The position numbers were made by a program, and so were the translations under genes. The notes below the pieces were generated by a model. That model was not told the DNA's origin, did no database searches, and saw only the letters and a program-made list of their open reading frames with translations. Shown one piece after another: positions 21,322 through 32,640 of a DNA stretch of 64,000 nt (its first letter is position 1; every line of letters starts with the position of its first letter). This DNA is from Lepeophtheirus salmonis (Eukaryota > Arthropoda > Copepoda > Siphonostomatoida > Caligidae): the NCBI RefSeq assembly GCF_016086655.4, contig NC_052138.2:9796001-9860000 (forward strand), in the 5' to 3' direction.

Positions 21322-21990
21322 GTGTTGAAAATTCTCGCGCGCCAGAAGACGCCAAACGAGATTGCCAATTACTTCAGGATCAGCCAGACGGACGTGTATA
21401 GCATTAAAACCCCTTTAGACCCAAGGAGCAATCGCCAAAAAGTCTGGCCAAGGTCGGAAACGAAGAGTAAGAACAAAGGCCATGAGCATCCGTGTCAACA
21501 ACTGCCTTACTAGAAATCCATTGAAGACGATTTGTAGTGTGGCCAAGGAGATAAATGTGAGCAAGGTTAATTAAAGATGACTTGGGGACAAAATCAAAAA
21601 CAAGAAGTACGTAAAACCTCATTACAACGGCCATAAAGGAGATGAGGTTGTCTAGAGCCCAGTTTCTTTTGAATGTGTTTAAGAACATGTAGCCTCACAG
21701 CTCACCCGGTCTGAATCTTTTGGATTATTCCATCTAGACAAAGGACAAGGGAGCTACATGCAACAAGCCTCACGAATTTGTGAGATCTTTAGTGTTCCCC
21801 ATCAAGGCTGCATAGGCTCACTTGTCGGCAGATAACATCTGTAAGGTTTGTGCGGCCTTCAGGAAGAGTGATTGAGGCTGAGGGAGACCATATTGAATAA
21901 AAACTTGATTTCAGTAATAATTCATTGGAAATATACAAAACTTTGTTTTCACTATCTTCATGACCTTGTTTTCAATAAAGTTGGGACACC
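21322..21990 (+). mobile_element. Mariner transposase relic
   Basis: N-terminal HTH-like frame (PNEIANYFRISQTDVYSI) from about 21350, then broken frames, and near 21690 SPGLNLLDYSI followed by a stop, which matches the third catalytic block (SPDLNPLDYSIW) with Asp changed to Gly. It is shorter than a full element, so internal sequence is missing. Confidence 0.6.
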
Positions 21991-24900
21991 AAATTTTAGT
22001 GTAAAATTAAATTTGAAGCATGTGGTAATTTGATGTCCCATACTAAATGTTTAGGAAGCGTGCCCTCAATTGAAGACAAACGTCGATCATGGAACAATAT
22101 TTTATAAATAGCTTAGTCAGTTATCCATTTACTCGTATTTAAGGTATTTATGAGGTACAAACATCAAATGATATCAAGAAAAATAATTGCAAAAGATTTT
22201 CGTGCATTTGCCTGTCCAGAGATGCACGAAGTATTTAATAGTTAACTGAACGAATTTAATTGGGAAACTGAAGTATGTAGTCCACATTAAAATTTCAAGG
22301 ATCCATAGGAGAGAGGTTATTGAGTGTTGGACAAGGTTTAATTTTAAGTATCATATTAAGAATAAATAAAAATCTTAATTATTATTATATTCAGGGATTT
22401 CACAGGTGGTCAGACCTGTGTTTACGAACCAAATAAATGGAAACTGCGTTCCACTAACTCTAATGACATGTTTCAACTGTTGTAACCGTCCCAGACACGG
22501 AGACAGTTGCAATATTTTATGTATTCAAATGTAACTTGAGCAAAAACTACTGAATGGTAGTATAGTTCTTAACAAATACAAACATTAGCAGATATACGTA
22601 GATAGATGGTATTAAAGTTTGAAGTGTCTAAGTCAAACCAACTCCCCCCTAACTGATAATAAGATTTTCTAGGAGTCAAAATCACTCATTGGCAAATAAT
22701 CATTAGTACATTGATGTAATTTATTATACAAAACTTCTAAGGCAAAACAACTTTATCAAAAAAATGCAAAATTTATCAACGTATGGCAGTACTATTGCAC
22801 CAGGTACCGTTTCAGTCAAGTTGATAAGAAGTAGAACAATGCATATAATTTACAATATGCCTTTTCACACCAAATTTGTTCTTTATTTTCATAAAGATAT
22901 TTTAAACCTTTATTCTCTATTTTAGTGGCTAAATTATGTATGTAAGTATAATTTTTTTTTAATTTAGAAGCTATTAATAGAAGTAATTCATATCAAAATC
23001 ATGTAACAGGCCGTTGATGTTTACAACAGTCTTAATTCTTAAAACTTCCCTGTGTCTCGGGAGTTAATTATCTTTCAATCTTTTGGTTCGATTATTTGTA
23101 TCAACCAACTCCTTTCTTGGTCAAAAGGTTATTAAGATCAATTTAAATATATACGTACATATTGGATTTTTTACTAAATCAAGACTACAGGTTCTAAATG
23201 AACTTACAACAAAATGAAAAATTTCAACATACACTTGATTTAATACGTAAGTTGTGATAAAAATGATTGACGTCAAATAAAGTGATATAAAACCCTGAGG
23301 AATCTCAGTTTTTTCCTCGGTCATCTGAATTCTGAAATATCTGGGATTATAGTAATTCTGGAAAAATTATCGTTCATAGTCATTTTCATCCCTTAAAACA
23401 ATTCTCAAATTAAATGTAGGATTCATAAAACTTATTTAAAAGTGTTTTTTTTCTTTCTGTATCTTGTTCTGAACTCAATATATTTCCATTTTAAGGCTGA
23501 AAAAATGATAAAAATGACACTCTTCTCTAGACCTTCATAACGTATTCATAATACATAGTGATGAAGAATATCATAGTTTATATAATAGAAACATATTCAA
23601 TGTAGAATTTAAAAAAATATATATTTAAAAAATATGCATCTTCATGGATTTTTGTTCCATTTTTTATTTTTTAAGTGATCCCATTTTGAAATATTAAAAT
23701 TCTCTACTCATCGTGAAAGGATTACTTTATTGTTTTGATCCTAGTATCTCGTTTCCTAGGAAGTAGTCCATTCTACTCCCTTATGAGGTCTAGTTGTTCC
23801 CTCGTGGAACTTCTTTTTTGTTTTTTGAAAATGAAATTCTTTCACAAAAATTCTAAATATGTAACTTAAAATCTTAAATTATTTGAAAAAAAATTTAAAA
23901 TCTGCAGTTATTTACAAAAGAATAATTTTTTTGGAAAAACATTTCAAAAATCCATAACTATTCTCTAAAAATTAAATATTTTGGAAAAACATTTCAAATA
24001 TTAACTTTTGTTGAAAAAAAATTCAAAAGTCTACAGCTGATTACAAAAAATTCAGTTTTTGGGAAACAAATTTCAAATGTTAAATTTTCTAGTCGAGAGG
24101 GGAAATTCCTTATTTGGGGGGGGAGGTTATAGCCCCTCTACCTTACCCCCTGCAGATGTCCTGGTTATATGTATTATTTCATGATTATCCAAGGCGAAAA
24201 TTTTTATGGTATATCCACCTAGAAGCCATAAGTCTCATTCTCGGCTTCTCTTCGTACTCTAAAAAAATTCCATCTCTAATGATGGGATTTACATGGTAAT
24301 AGAGCGTATTTTAGAGTCAAGAAAACAAAGGTAACCTTTACCTTTATATCTGAAATAATTTAATGATACATTTAAGTCAGTCTGGTGGATAAGAAATTTT
24401 CAGTTGATTAAAAATTACAAGATTCAAGAAAAGTAGATTTGGACTTTTTTTAAAGTGTTAATCTAAAATCTAAAGTTATTTTATTAGAAATAGAACTCCT
24501 AATCTTGTGCAGTTATTTCCATACATTTACTCTAGGTATTTTTTTTTTTTTAATGTGTGTCTACCAATAAGTTTTCCATCTATTAATTTATGATATTCCC
24601 CCATTATTGCTGAAATATCATCTTGGATTTTATTCTCATCCAGGAGGTTGTCTTTTTTTTTTTTTTTATGGAGCTCTTGTAATTTATCTACATAGATTTG
24701 CTTCATTGTCAAAATTATATCCATGTAGAGACTAGGCCTGATCCCTTTTATTATATTTTGGAAGCCCATCAGATACTAGGAATTTTCTTTAAAATCTACA
24801 CTTTTTTCTATAAAATCTGATTCTTTGAGCTCACTTTATATTAGTATGAACACACGTGTACACATAGCCTAAAGGTTTAAAAGACACACACTCGTAGTTT

Positions 24901-25180
24901 AGAGTCAGTCTTTATTTATTTAGTCCAGCCTTACGACCGATCCTTTTAAGACTGTCGGTCCTTCGGACTATCAGAACTAGAACTGATTAAAATAAAGAAG
25001 ACATAAAGATGAGTGACGTCCTCAAAGACCGAACTTATCAGTTTTAGTCTTTTATACCGAGTGGCCAATTCAAATCTAAACACTTTGAATTTTAAACTTC
25101 AACAAGATTTAATGTATTAATTAACAATAGAATTTCAACAAAATAAATAATATAAATATATGTATGTCTGAGCTCTTTTA
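21991..25180. other. Intergenic region without recognised genes
   Basis: AT-rich. Apart from the inverted satellite block at 23820-24090 I see only short unrecognised frames (for example 23121-23324 and 24527-24769 on the minus strand). Confidence 0.45.
23820..24090. repeat. AT-rich satellite-like repeat, copy C (inverted)
   Basis: Contains 'TTCAAAAATCCATAACTATT' and 'AAATATTTTGGAAAAAC', the reverse complement of the units in copies A and B. Confidence 0.55.
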
Positions 25181-25184
25181 ATAA

Positions 25185-25640
25185 TTAATTTAGTCGCCTT
25201 AGTGGCAATGATGGCTTCCAGGCGGTGGTGGAAGGCCAGGAAACTACTGCAGAATAAATCCTCTGTAATAGCATCTCAGTGCTGGCTGACAGTGGTTTTG
25301 AGGATCGCAGTGTTTGGATGATGAACACCACAGGCTTTCCCTCGACATGAACCCAAAAGGTATAGACGAGGTGGTTGGTATCAGGACTGAAGGGGGGATC
25401 AAAGTGTCAAAAAATAGTTCAAAAGACTCATTCAAAAGTGTCTTGCAGGGGCAGAGATGGGTTTCTTTCATTGCTGGTTTCAAAGGTGGGTTCTTTATAC
25501 TCAAAAGGGTCTTTCTACCCACTTCTTCGATAGCTCTCTGAATAGTCTGGAGTAAATCCCCGATATCTTTTGCACGGGTCATCATGGACTTAAGGGGATT
25601 GCCCTGAACAGATTTCTTTACCTCTTCCAGCTCCAGTTTG
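25185..25640 (-). mobile_element. Mariner transposase relic (C-terminal part)
   Basis: Minus strand reads KGQTGAGRGKE and KRYRGFTPDYSES, then SPDTNHLVYTFWVHVEGK, matching the mariner tail 'SPDLNPLDYYFWG.VE.K'. LDY is changed to LVY, and stops and shifts are present. Everything between the HTH-linker region and the tail is shortened. Confidence 0.6.
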
Positions 25641-26378
25641 GCCTTTTTGACATTTTGGGTGCTTATTTTTCATAATTTTAGCCCTTTTTTTTGCTCATTT
25701 TTGCAAAAAATTGCTCAAACCCCTAAGTCCAATTATTAGACTATTTTTGGAATCAATGAGATTCACTTGATATTTAAAATGTATTCCAGATATTTCTATA
25801 ATAAAAAAAAACTATTGAATGTAATTTAAAGTAAATTAAGTTTATTCAAATATTTAAAAATGTAGCTCCAGCTCATGTATAACATGAGTACTTAAAATTC
25901 CTATTGCCCTACCATCCAAATAATTTCTAATTAAATATAAGAAAAATAAGATAATTCAATTTTTTTTCTTTACAAATAAGATAATTAAAAATTCTGGTTG
26001 AATGATATGATTTGAATTTAAAATAAAATTCAATACTTATATACTAAAAATAAAGTTTTTCGTATAGTTTATTTTTTTTACGAGATGTAAATATTAAAAA
26101 GCTCTAAAATTGCAAAAATTTAAGATTAAAAATAATAATGATAAAGCGACAATATTTGACCACATCCGTACTTCTACATCAATAACTCGCACAATCATTT
26201 TTAGCAATATGCGAAAGTTTGTTTGTAATAAGACTTATTAGATGTAATATATATGTATGCAAAAAGAAACAAAAATACATGTACATGCTTCAAAAATTAA
26301 TTTTAATTCGACACCAATGAAAAAAACAAATTTATTTATATGATACATTAAGGTAGAAAAAAAACACAATTAATCAGA
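25641..26378. other. 3' flank of locus B
   Basis: AT-rich, no gene. From about 26070 rightwards it aligns with 57895 onwards, marking the left side of the B/C segmental duplication. Confidence 0.55.
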
Positions 26379-26384
26379 TTTATT
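26379..26384 (-). terminator. Poly(A) signal of locus B
   Basis: AATAAA on the minus strand, 78 bp beyond the stop, in a stretch conserved with locus C. Confidence 0.6.
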
Positions 26385-26461
26385 CTCCACTATGGTTGCT
26401 ACTCCTATAAGAAATAAAATGATATAATTATTGTTGTAACTTTTGATTTGAATATCCTCAA

Positions 26462-26634
26462 TTAACTACACAAGGCTACATTACAGTTTCCATAGCCTTG
26501 ATAATTCTTATTGGCATCAACAGAAGTGGCACACCATTTAGTTCCACCATTATCAACTGTTGTACAATTTTCGTATCTTTGACCAGAGTATACAAATGGG
26601 AAAATACATGCCTTTCCAGTTGAAGTTTGGCATA
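26462..26634 (-). CDS. Locus B terminal FN2 exon (type 2) with stop
   Basis: CQTSTGKACIFPFVYSGQRY, KWCATSVDANKNYQGYGNC, NVALCS then TAA. The terminal ESTC of internal modules is replaced by NVALCS. Confidence 0.88.
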
Positions 26635-29600
26635 CTGGAAATGGTAGAAAGTGATGAATAATAATATATTATACAGTTTAATGAATGTTGCTTACTTGTG
26701 GGGGATGGAGTTGGCTCAGCTGATTGGTTATAAATAATAATATAGTTAATAGATGAACAGCAAATAAAAGTGAGAATTATAATAATTACTTTCACAATCA
26801 GAACCACAATTTCCATAACCATTGGCCTCTAAACTTGCATATACGGAATTAGCACACCATGGTATACCTCCATTTTCAGCAGTTGTACATTTATCATAAG
26901 TTTCTCCTTTGTACTTAAAGGGGAAAACACATTTTTGACCATTGGTTGAAGAACAAACTAAAGTTCAAAATTATTGTATTATAATTGTTTTCATGTGTCC
27001 TTGTTTCAAATTATAATAATACCCTTGCATGTGGACTCAACACAATTTCCATAGCCTTGATAATTCTTATTGGCATCAACAGAAGTGGCACACCATTGAG
27101 TTCCACCATTATCAACTGTTGTACAATTTTCGTATGTTTGACCAGAGTATACAAATGGGAAAACACACGCCTTTCCAGTTGAAGTTTGACATGCTGGAAA
27201 TGGTAGAAAGTGATGAATAATAATATATTATACAGTTTAATGAATGTTGCTTACTTGTGGGCGATGGAGTTGGTTCAGCTGATTAGTTATAAATAATAAT
27301 ATAGTTAATAAATGAATAGCAAATAAAAGTGATAATTATAATAATTACTTTCACAATCAGAACCACAATTTCCATAACCATTGGCCTCTAAACTTGCATA
27401 TACGGAATTAGCACACCATGGTATACCTCCATTTTCAGCAGTTGTACATTTATCATAAGTTTCTCCTTTGTACTTAAAGGGGAAAACACATTTTTGACCG
27501 TTGGTTGAAGAACACACTAAGATTAAGTTTATTAATGAATGATTATTATATTTCGGGTGATTATGATTATGTTAGATTCTTACATGGTTTTGTTGTTGTT
27601 GAAGAAGTAGTCATTGTTGTGGTTGTCGTTGTAGTAGTAGTGGTTGTCGTGGTCGTAGTGGTTGACGTGGTCGTTGTGGTTGTCGTCGTCGTTGAGGTTG
27701 TTATTGTGGTTGTAGTAGTGGTTGTGGTTGTTGTAGTTGTTGTTTTGGGTGATTTTAAGGGTGATGTCACTTTTGGTGAGACGGCACCAACTTTCTCTTT
27801 GATCATTAAATTAAATTTTTAAATAAATTTTGTATATTAAAATTAGTAGAATTTTTTTAAATTTAATTATGCAATTTTTGTTCATAGAAATCTTATAAAA
27901 TTTGCCATCTAAAGTTTGATATAATCATCTACTCCTGTTTACCGTTTCAGAAATGGCTATTTATTTCTTTTATGGAGTAATACTTGAAGTTCAGACAATT
28001 ACATCGAAGATATTTCTATATCAAACGTTGTAAAGTTAAAAGGTACATAGGTTAAAATAAGTGCATAATGACTGCACACATATAGCTAATTCTTATGCAA
28101 AGTACCTCTTCATCCGTCATTATCACTGTTAAGTGTATTGATGTATATGAGACTGGTTTGATTTTTAAATTTTGAAAGGGGTAGTAATTAAACTATTCAT
28201 TGGAAAGTATTAAAAGTAATGCGCCTTATACGCGAATCATCAAAATTTGGTAGAAATTTAAATATTTTTGCAAGATAAAAGGCCTTCTAAAAAAATATCG
28301 TAAATATTATTTTGGGACTTTATAAATATCTAGCATTTTTAACAAAATTTAAAGTTTAAAAAATCTGGTAAATGTGTATATAAAAAAAATTAGTAAATGT
28401 TTTCAAAACTTTGAACAAAATGTGCCACCTGAAGATGAAATCGTACAAAATGAAATTTTGTAATGATTATTTTCAAACAGCAAAGCAATTTTTTTGCACT
28501 AGCCAAAAAAGTTGAAAATTAAACTCACCTAATGTACATAAATCGGTCTTTATATGTAAAGTTTAACACAATAAGTATTAGTTAGATATTAAATAGTTAT
28601 TGAGACTAATATTTCATTAACTATTATTGTGAGTCTAACCTAGAGGTTCTCAACTTTTTTCAGTATAGATTTATTGCTCTTATTGTTCATACCAATAAAC
28701 TAAGTAATACAATATAAAGTATAATATATCATCAATTGTTACTGTGTTGATAAAAAAAGACAAATTCTATACATGTAAATGCAGATTTACATAGAACTTT
28801 ATTTGATTTAAACAAAAATAAATTAATTTGTTTTATTTAAAAAAATAATTAGGAATAGAGAATGAGAAAGATTGAAATGTCAATAAAGCATAATTTATTT
28901 CACGATTGCATTATTATTTTTACCAATTTTTTGTTAAGATTAAGTCATGTATTTGGAGTTTTATTATTTTTGGATTGTTGTTTCTATGGCTTTTATCATT
29001 TGGTTAATTAAAAATTAATTCTTATGGATCAGTTGATATATATTATAAAAATTCATAACTTGAGGAGAAATTTAAGATATTGTAAAATGTCCTCAATATA
29101 ATTCATTACCAACGTACATAAATTCAAGAGAAGAATATAATTCAAAATCATGTTGGGCCTTGTGCAGTGTAGGCACAAGATAAATTTTGTAAATATATGA
29201 TAGGAGTATGGCGTATATAGAAAATGTATTTGTCTAGTATGAAGTATTGTATATTGTTTTGTATACTTTGACTCCGTGGAACAAAATCATTGATGTCCAT
29301 AGAGGACTCAATTTGTGTATAAGGTCGTCAATGACATACTTAGATTAAGTAAAATTGGCGATTTGAAGTACTTAAAATTTAAAAAAAATATTTTCCAGTA
29401 TTAAAACTGGTACTTTAGCCACATAATGATCATCACAGTACCTTTTTCAAAATAAAAAAATACCTAAAGTTAGATGATAATTGTCCAATTACCTACATCC
29501 CTTTTTTTTTAAATAGTGGGATATTATATGTAGATATTTCATTGAAAAAGGCAATTTTACTTATTTAAACTTTATTTTACTTTTTACTCAATCTACTCAT

Positions 29601-29946
29601 TGCAAAAAAACAAAGAGGCAATACCATTTATAATTTTAAAAATATTATGTTCTATTAGCTCTAAATCAATGTTGTTCTGGAAAGTAAAAGTCAAATCATA
29701 AGAATATTTAATTGGTAAAATACAAAAATAATAAAAAAAGACTCAATTAATTAAGGTTAAATAACCGATGGAAAAGATTTAGAGTTTCCATAAATAATGA
29801 GGTTGGAAGCAGTTCAACTCTTTTTTCATATACTGTAAAGTAATCAAATTTTATCATTTATAAAATAATAACTAATACATACGTGCTGAACATTGCTCAT
29901 GCACAAAAATTGTAGTAAAAACAAGGAATATCCATAACAGCTTCAT
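26462..29946 (-). CDS. FN2-module secreted Thr-rich protein, locus B (8 exons, intact)
   Basis: Exons 29946-29883, 27796-27584, 27516-27349, 27278-27255, 27193-27023, 26957-26790, 26719-26696 and 26634-26462 sum to 1005 bp, that is 334 codons plus TAA, with every junction in phase 1 and no stop. Order: signal peptide; short leader; about 50-codon Thr-rich stem with a few Ser and Met; then two copies of the unit [type 1 FN2 - AEPTPSPT-like linker - type 2 FN2]. Predicted secreted, O-glycosylated stem with four Cys-rich binding modules. It is the cleanest member and the template for reading loci A and C. Function is inferred from domain family only; collagen, glycan or lipid ligands are all possible. 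Confidence 0.88.
26696..26719 (-). CDS. Locus B linker micro-exon 2
   Basis: Codes for EPTPSPT, same borders as the first. Confidence 0.75.
26790..26957 (-). CDS. Locus B FN2 exon 3 (type 1)
   Basis: Nearly identical to exon 27349-27516, which shows that the two-domain unit was duplicated recently. Confidence 0.9.
27023..27193 (-). CDS. Locus B FN2 exon 2 (type 2)
   Basis: CQTSTGKACVFPFVYSGQTY, ENCTTVDNGGTQWCATSVDA, NYQGYGNCVESTCKG; intact, donor GTATTA. Confidence 0.9.
27255..27278 (-). CDS. Locus B linker micro-exon 1
   Basis: Codes for EPTPSPT between split codons; ATCAG acceptor, GTAAGCAA donor. Confidence 0.75.
27349..27516 (-). CDS. Locus B FN2 exon 1 (type 1)
   Basis: CSSTNGQKCVFPFKYKGETY, DKCTTAENGGIPWCANSVYA, NGYGNCGSDCES. 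In frame; PWCANS replaces the usual PWCATS. Confidence 0.9.
27584..27796 (-). CDS. Locus B exon 2: short Thr-rich exon
   Basis: 213 bp, phase 1 to 1. Leader KVGAVSPKVTSPLKSPK, then Thr repeated with scattered Ser, Ile and Met, ending TKP|. The acceptor region (ATGATCAAAG) lacks a strong pyrimidine tract but is conserved in locus C, and the split codon fits exon 1. There is no frame break in this short array. Confidence 0.82.
27797..29882 (-). other. Intron 1 of locus B, duplicated at right window edge
   Basis: AT-rich and non-coding. 27810-29160 aligns with 62840-64000. A stretch of about 160 bp (about 28535-28690) is present here but absent between 63535 and 63540 in the locus C copy. Confidence 0.75.
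29883..29946 (-). CDS. Locus B exon 1: signal peptide
   Basis: MKLLWIFLVFTTIFVHEQCS plus Ala, then C before GTATGT. Classic secretion signal. The split codon C|AG gives Gln at the start of the mature protein. Confidence 0.85.
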
Positions 29947-31150
29947 CTTGAGTCTGAAGTAATTGTCTACTGATCTCTCTAAAAATTATATGATAATATG
30001 AAAGTTTTATCAATGGAGTAGTATTTAATACACTTGTTGGCACTATTTCATATTTCTGCTGCCATTTGTTTTTCTATTGCATATGCATTAGTTTCTGAAA
30101 TTATAGGTTACCGTTTCATAAATGCTGTACGTAGCTAGGCTCTAGATTTATTCTTTTCAGATGTTACTTATTCATTTATTTGCCAAAAAATCACTACGTA
30201 AAATCAAGTTTCTTAAGTTATCTTTTCCTCTTCAGAATTTTTTTTATTTAAAAATAAGTAAAGTAAATAAGCCATTATTCCGAATAGGACCTTAGCAATG
30301 TTCAAAAGATGGTTTTCCGAGTATTTTTTAAAATAATATGCGTTGGAAGGTTTCAAATATAATTATAAATACTTCAATTGTATATTAAATCTTTGTATAA
30401 GAAGGTAATCATATGTATGTAGACCACGTATCTTTAGTAAACGACAAGTCTTGCTGATCAAGGTTTTAAATTGAATAGCCTATCAAAACGCTGAAAATGT
30501 AACTTTGTATATTGTCTACCACTTTTCATTCACATAAGATAATATTAGGGGTAGAAAAGGTTCGGTTGACAATACATTCATCTTTTAGCACTCAGTGTGT
30601 AAAGTGATACTGATACGTGAATATTTTTATACAGTTAAAAAAAGTATGCAACTCTTGGCATTAATTTTATACCATAGTAAATGATGCTTTAGTTGTAACA
30701 TAAATTCCAATGTTTGCAATGTGTTCCTTTTTTACAGCTTGTTCATCGATGGAGCACGTTGAGATAGTAACTTTTATCGAAAAATAGTATTAGAAACTCA
30801 TGGTGTATATCGGTATAACAGAAACAAAATTTAATTCAACTAAAATTATATATTATTTGATTTCTGATCCTCTTATAATTTCCAACGGTTTTAAAAATAA
30901 AACATTAGATACTGATTTATATTCACAACAAATTAGAAAAAACTACCCAAAAAAAAGATATATATAAGTTCGAATTTTATACTCGAAGTTAAGGGCGACC
31001 CTCACACTATACCACAAATAATACCTGTAAATGGAAACTTAGTGAAGTTAAGGTGCCAAAACTATTTCCAGTTTGTACATGCCCGTGTAAATTGTAACGG
31101 AAAACGATTACAAATCAAGGAATACGAATCTGTATCGGCTCTGAAAATTG
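29947..31150. other. 5' flank of locus B and intergenic sequence
   Basis: No gene recognised. The part at 30400-30550 is shared with the locus A upstream region. Confidence 0.4.
29969..29973 (-). promoter_or_regulatory. Putative initiator (TCAGT) of locus B
   Basis: Same pentamer and same 25-bp distance to the ATG as in locus A; gives a short 5' UTR if used. Confidence 0.4.
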
Positions 31151-31189
31151 ATTAAACGGGTCTCAATCAAATGGGAGAGTAATGGATAT

Positions 31190-32640
31190 GATGAAAGAAG
31201 GAATGGATGTTACAAATTGCAGTGAGAGTCCCACTCTTGAATAAGAAAACAACAACCATGGTAGCATTACTGCTTGTGACGGCAAAGAAGTAAAAAAATC
31301 TCAAATCACTCTTGGAGTTTATGCCAACATCCTCGCCAGGACTAGAGCAAGTGACATCAGAACCTTACGCCTGCTACTAAGGCAAGCGCAGGACAAACTG
31401 AAAGACATCTGAGAAGACTGTCTGATTCAGAAGCCCCAAGAAACTCTGTTTTGTACCCACATTGCTGGTTTGTCTAGATCAGGATCTAATCCAATAAAAG
31501 TATTATCTAGTTCACGATCGTCTCTGTGTACATCTGTATCAAAAAAACACAAAAAAGAACGGCCATATGAATCCTTTCCTTGAATGTAAACTCTATACAA
31601 AACTTGAAACGTTCAATATCCTGGAGCAAAGGGAAATCTCATAAAAAGCACAGTTTTATTACCTAGTTGTTAACTTTGATTGGTCTATATGGGTCAAATA
31701 CTGACAACTCAGATTTCTACTAGGATAAGCTTCTGCACATTGTCTAACATAGGCCAATAATTATAGGAGGAGATTTTAACGTGAAACTAAAAAAGACCAA
31801 AGGCACAAGAAGCAAGGCAGAAAACTCCCATTCTCAATCCACAAAAGTACGGTAGTCAATTATTACATCCTTCGGTTTTAAAAACTTTAAAAACGTCGGA
31901 TGCAACATGAACAACTTAATGCACGCCTTCTTTTCTATTGACAAGAACTAAGCCAGTATCTCAAGAATCGGCTTATTCCTGATGAAGGGGTTTGTAGGAG
32001 ATGCAATTGATTCTTATGACGTAGTAGATGCTAAACTTTCAGGTCATAAGGCAATTCTTTTAGTATTAAAACTCTAGGTAAAGGAACTTTAAAATAAAAA
32101 AGCAGTGGATAATTAACTCGAGCATCATGCAGGATCCCAAAGTCAAGGAAGGACCTTTAAGCATAGTTCAGGATGTTTCCCAAAAGCTGCAGTATGAGGG
32201 GGGATGTGTTTCTACTTGTACAATCAATGTTACATGGGTTAAAAGTTTTGTGGAGAAGAAAAGAGAGAGGGAATACATTAACAAAATCGGATCTATTTCT
32301 AAGAGCATTCTTACTGACGACGAAAAAAAACCAAGTTAGACCCGATGTATTGGAAAAGTGATCTTAAGTATAGAGTCCGAATGAAAATGAGTAATATTGA
32401 TGAGCACAATAAACTTCATCGAGAAGGAGGATTACCACACGCTCTCGTTCATTCAGGTCTTAGGCTCTGCGCTTCAGGTAGGTCTTCGTATGAGGATGAA
32501 ATCCTGTTCCAACATTTAAAGGTTGCATCCATCGGTCAAGGGTTCGGGGAGATGAAAAACTCAAAGACAGTGGGGCTACTCCACCACCTACATGGATTTT
32601 GGTATTTTCATAGATTCATTTATGTATGATTAATTATTAT
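31190..32640 (+). mobile_element. LINE fragment with endonuclease remnant
   Basis: Broken plus-strand frames hold the AP-endonuclease motif IIIGGDFNV (about 31757), then GFKNFKNVGCNMNNLMHAFF and a 'SRIG' relic of S.RID, then a post-endonuclease linker region. The order and wording match the LINE at 35.3-40.6 kb (GGDFNVKL, FMDVGCEMNNVRHTFFSID), so it belongs to a related family. Reverse transcriptase is missing. Confidence 0.65.
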
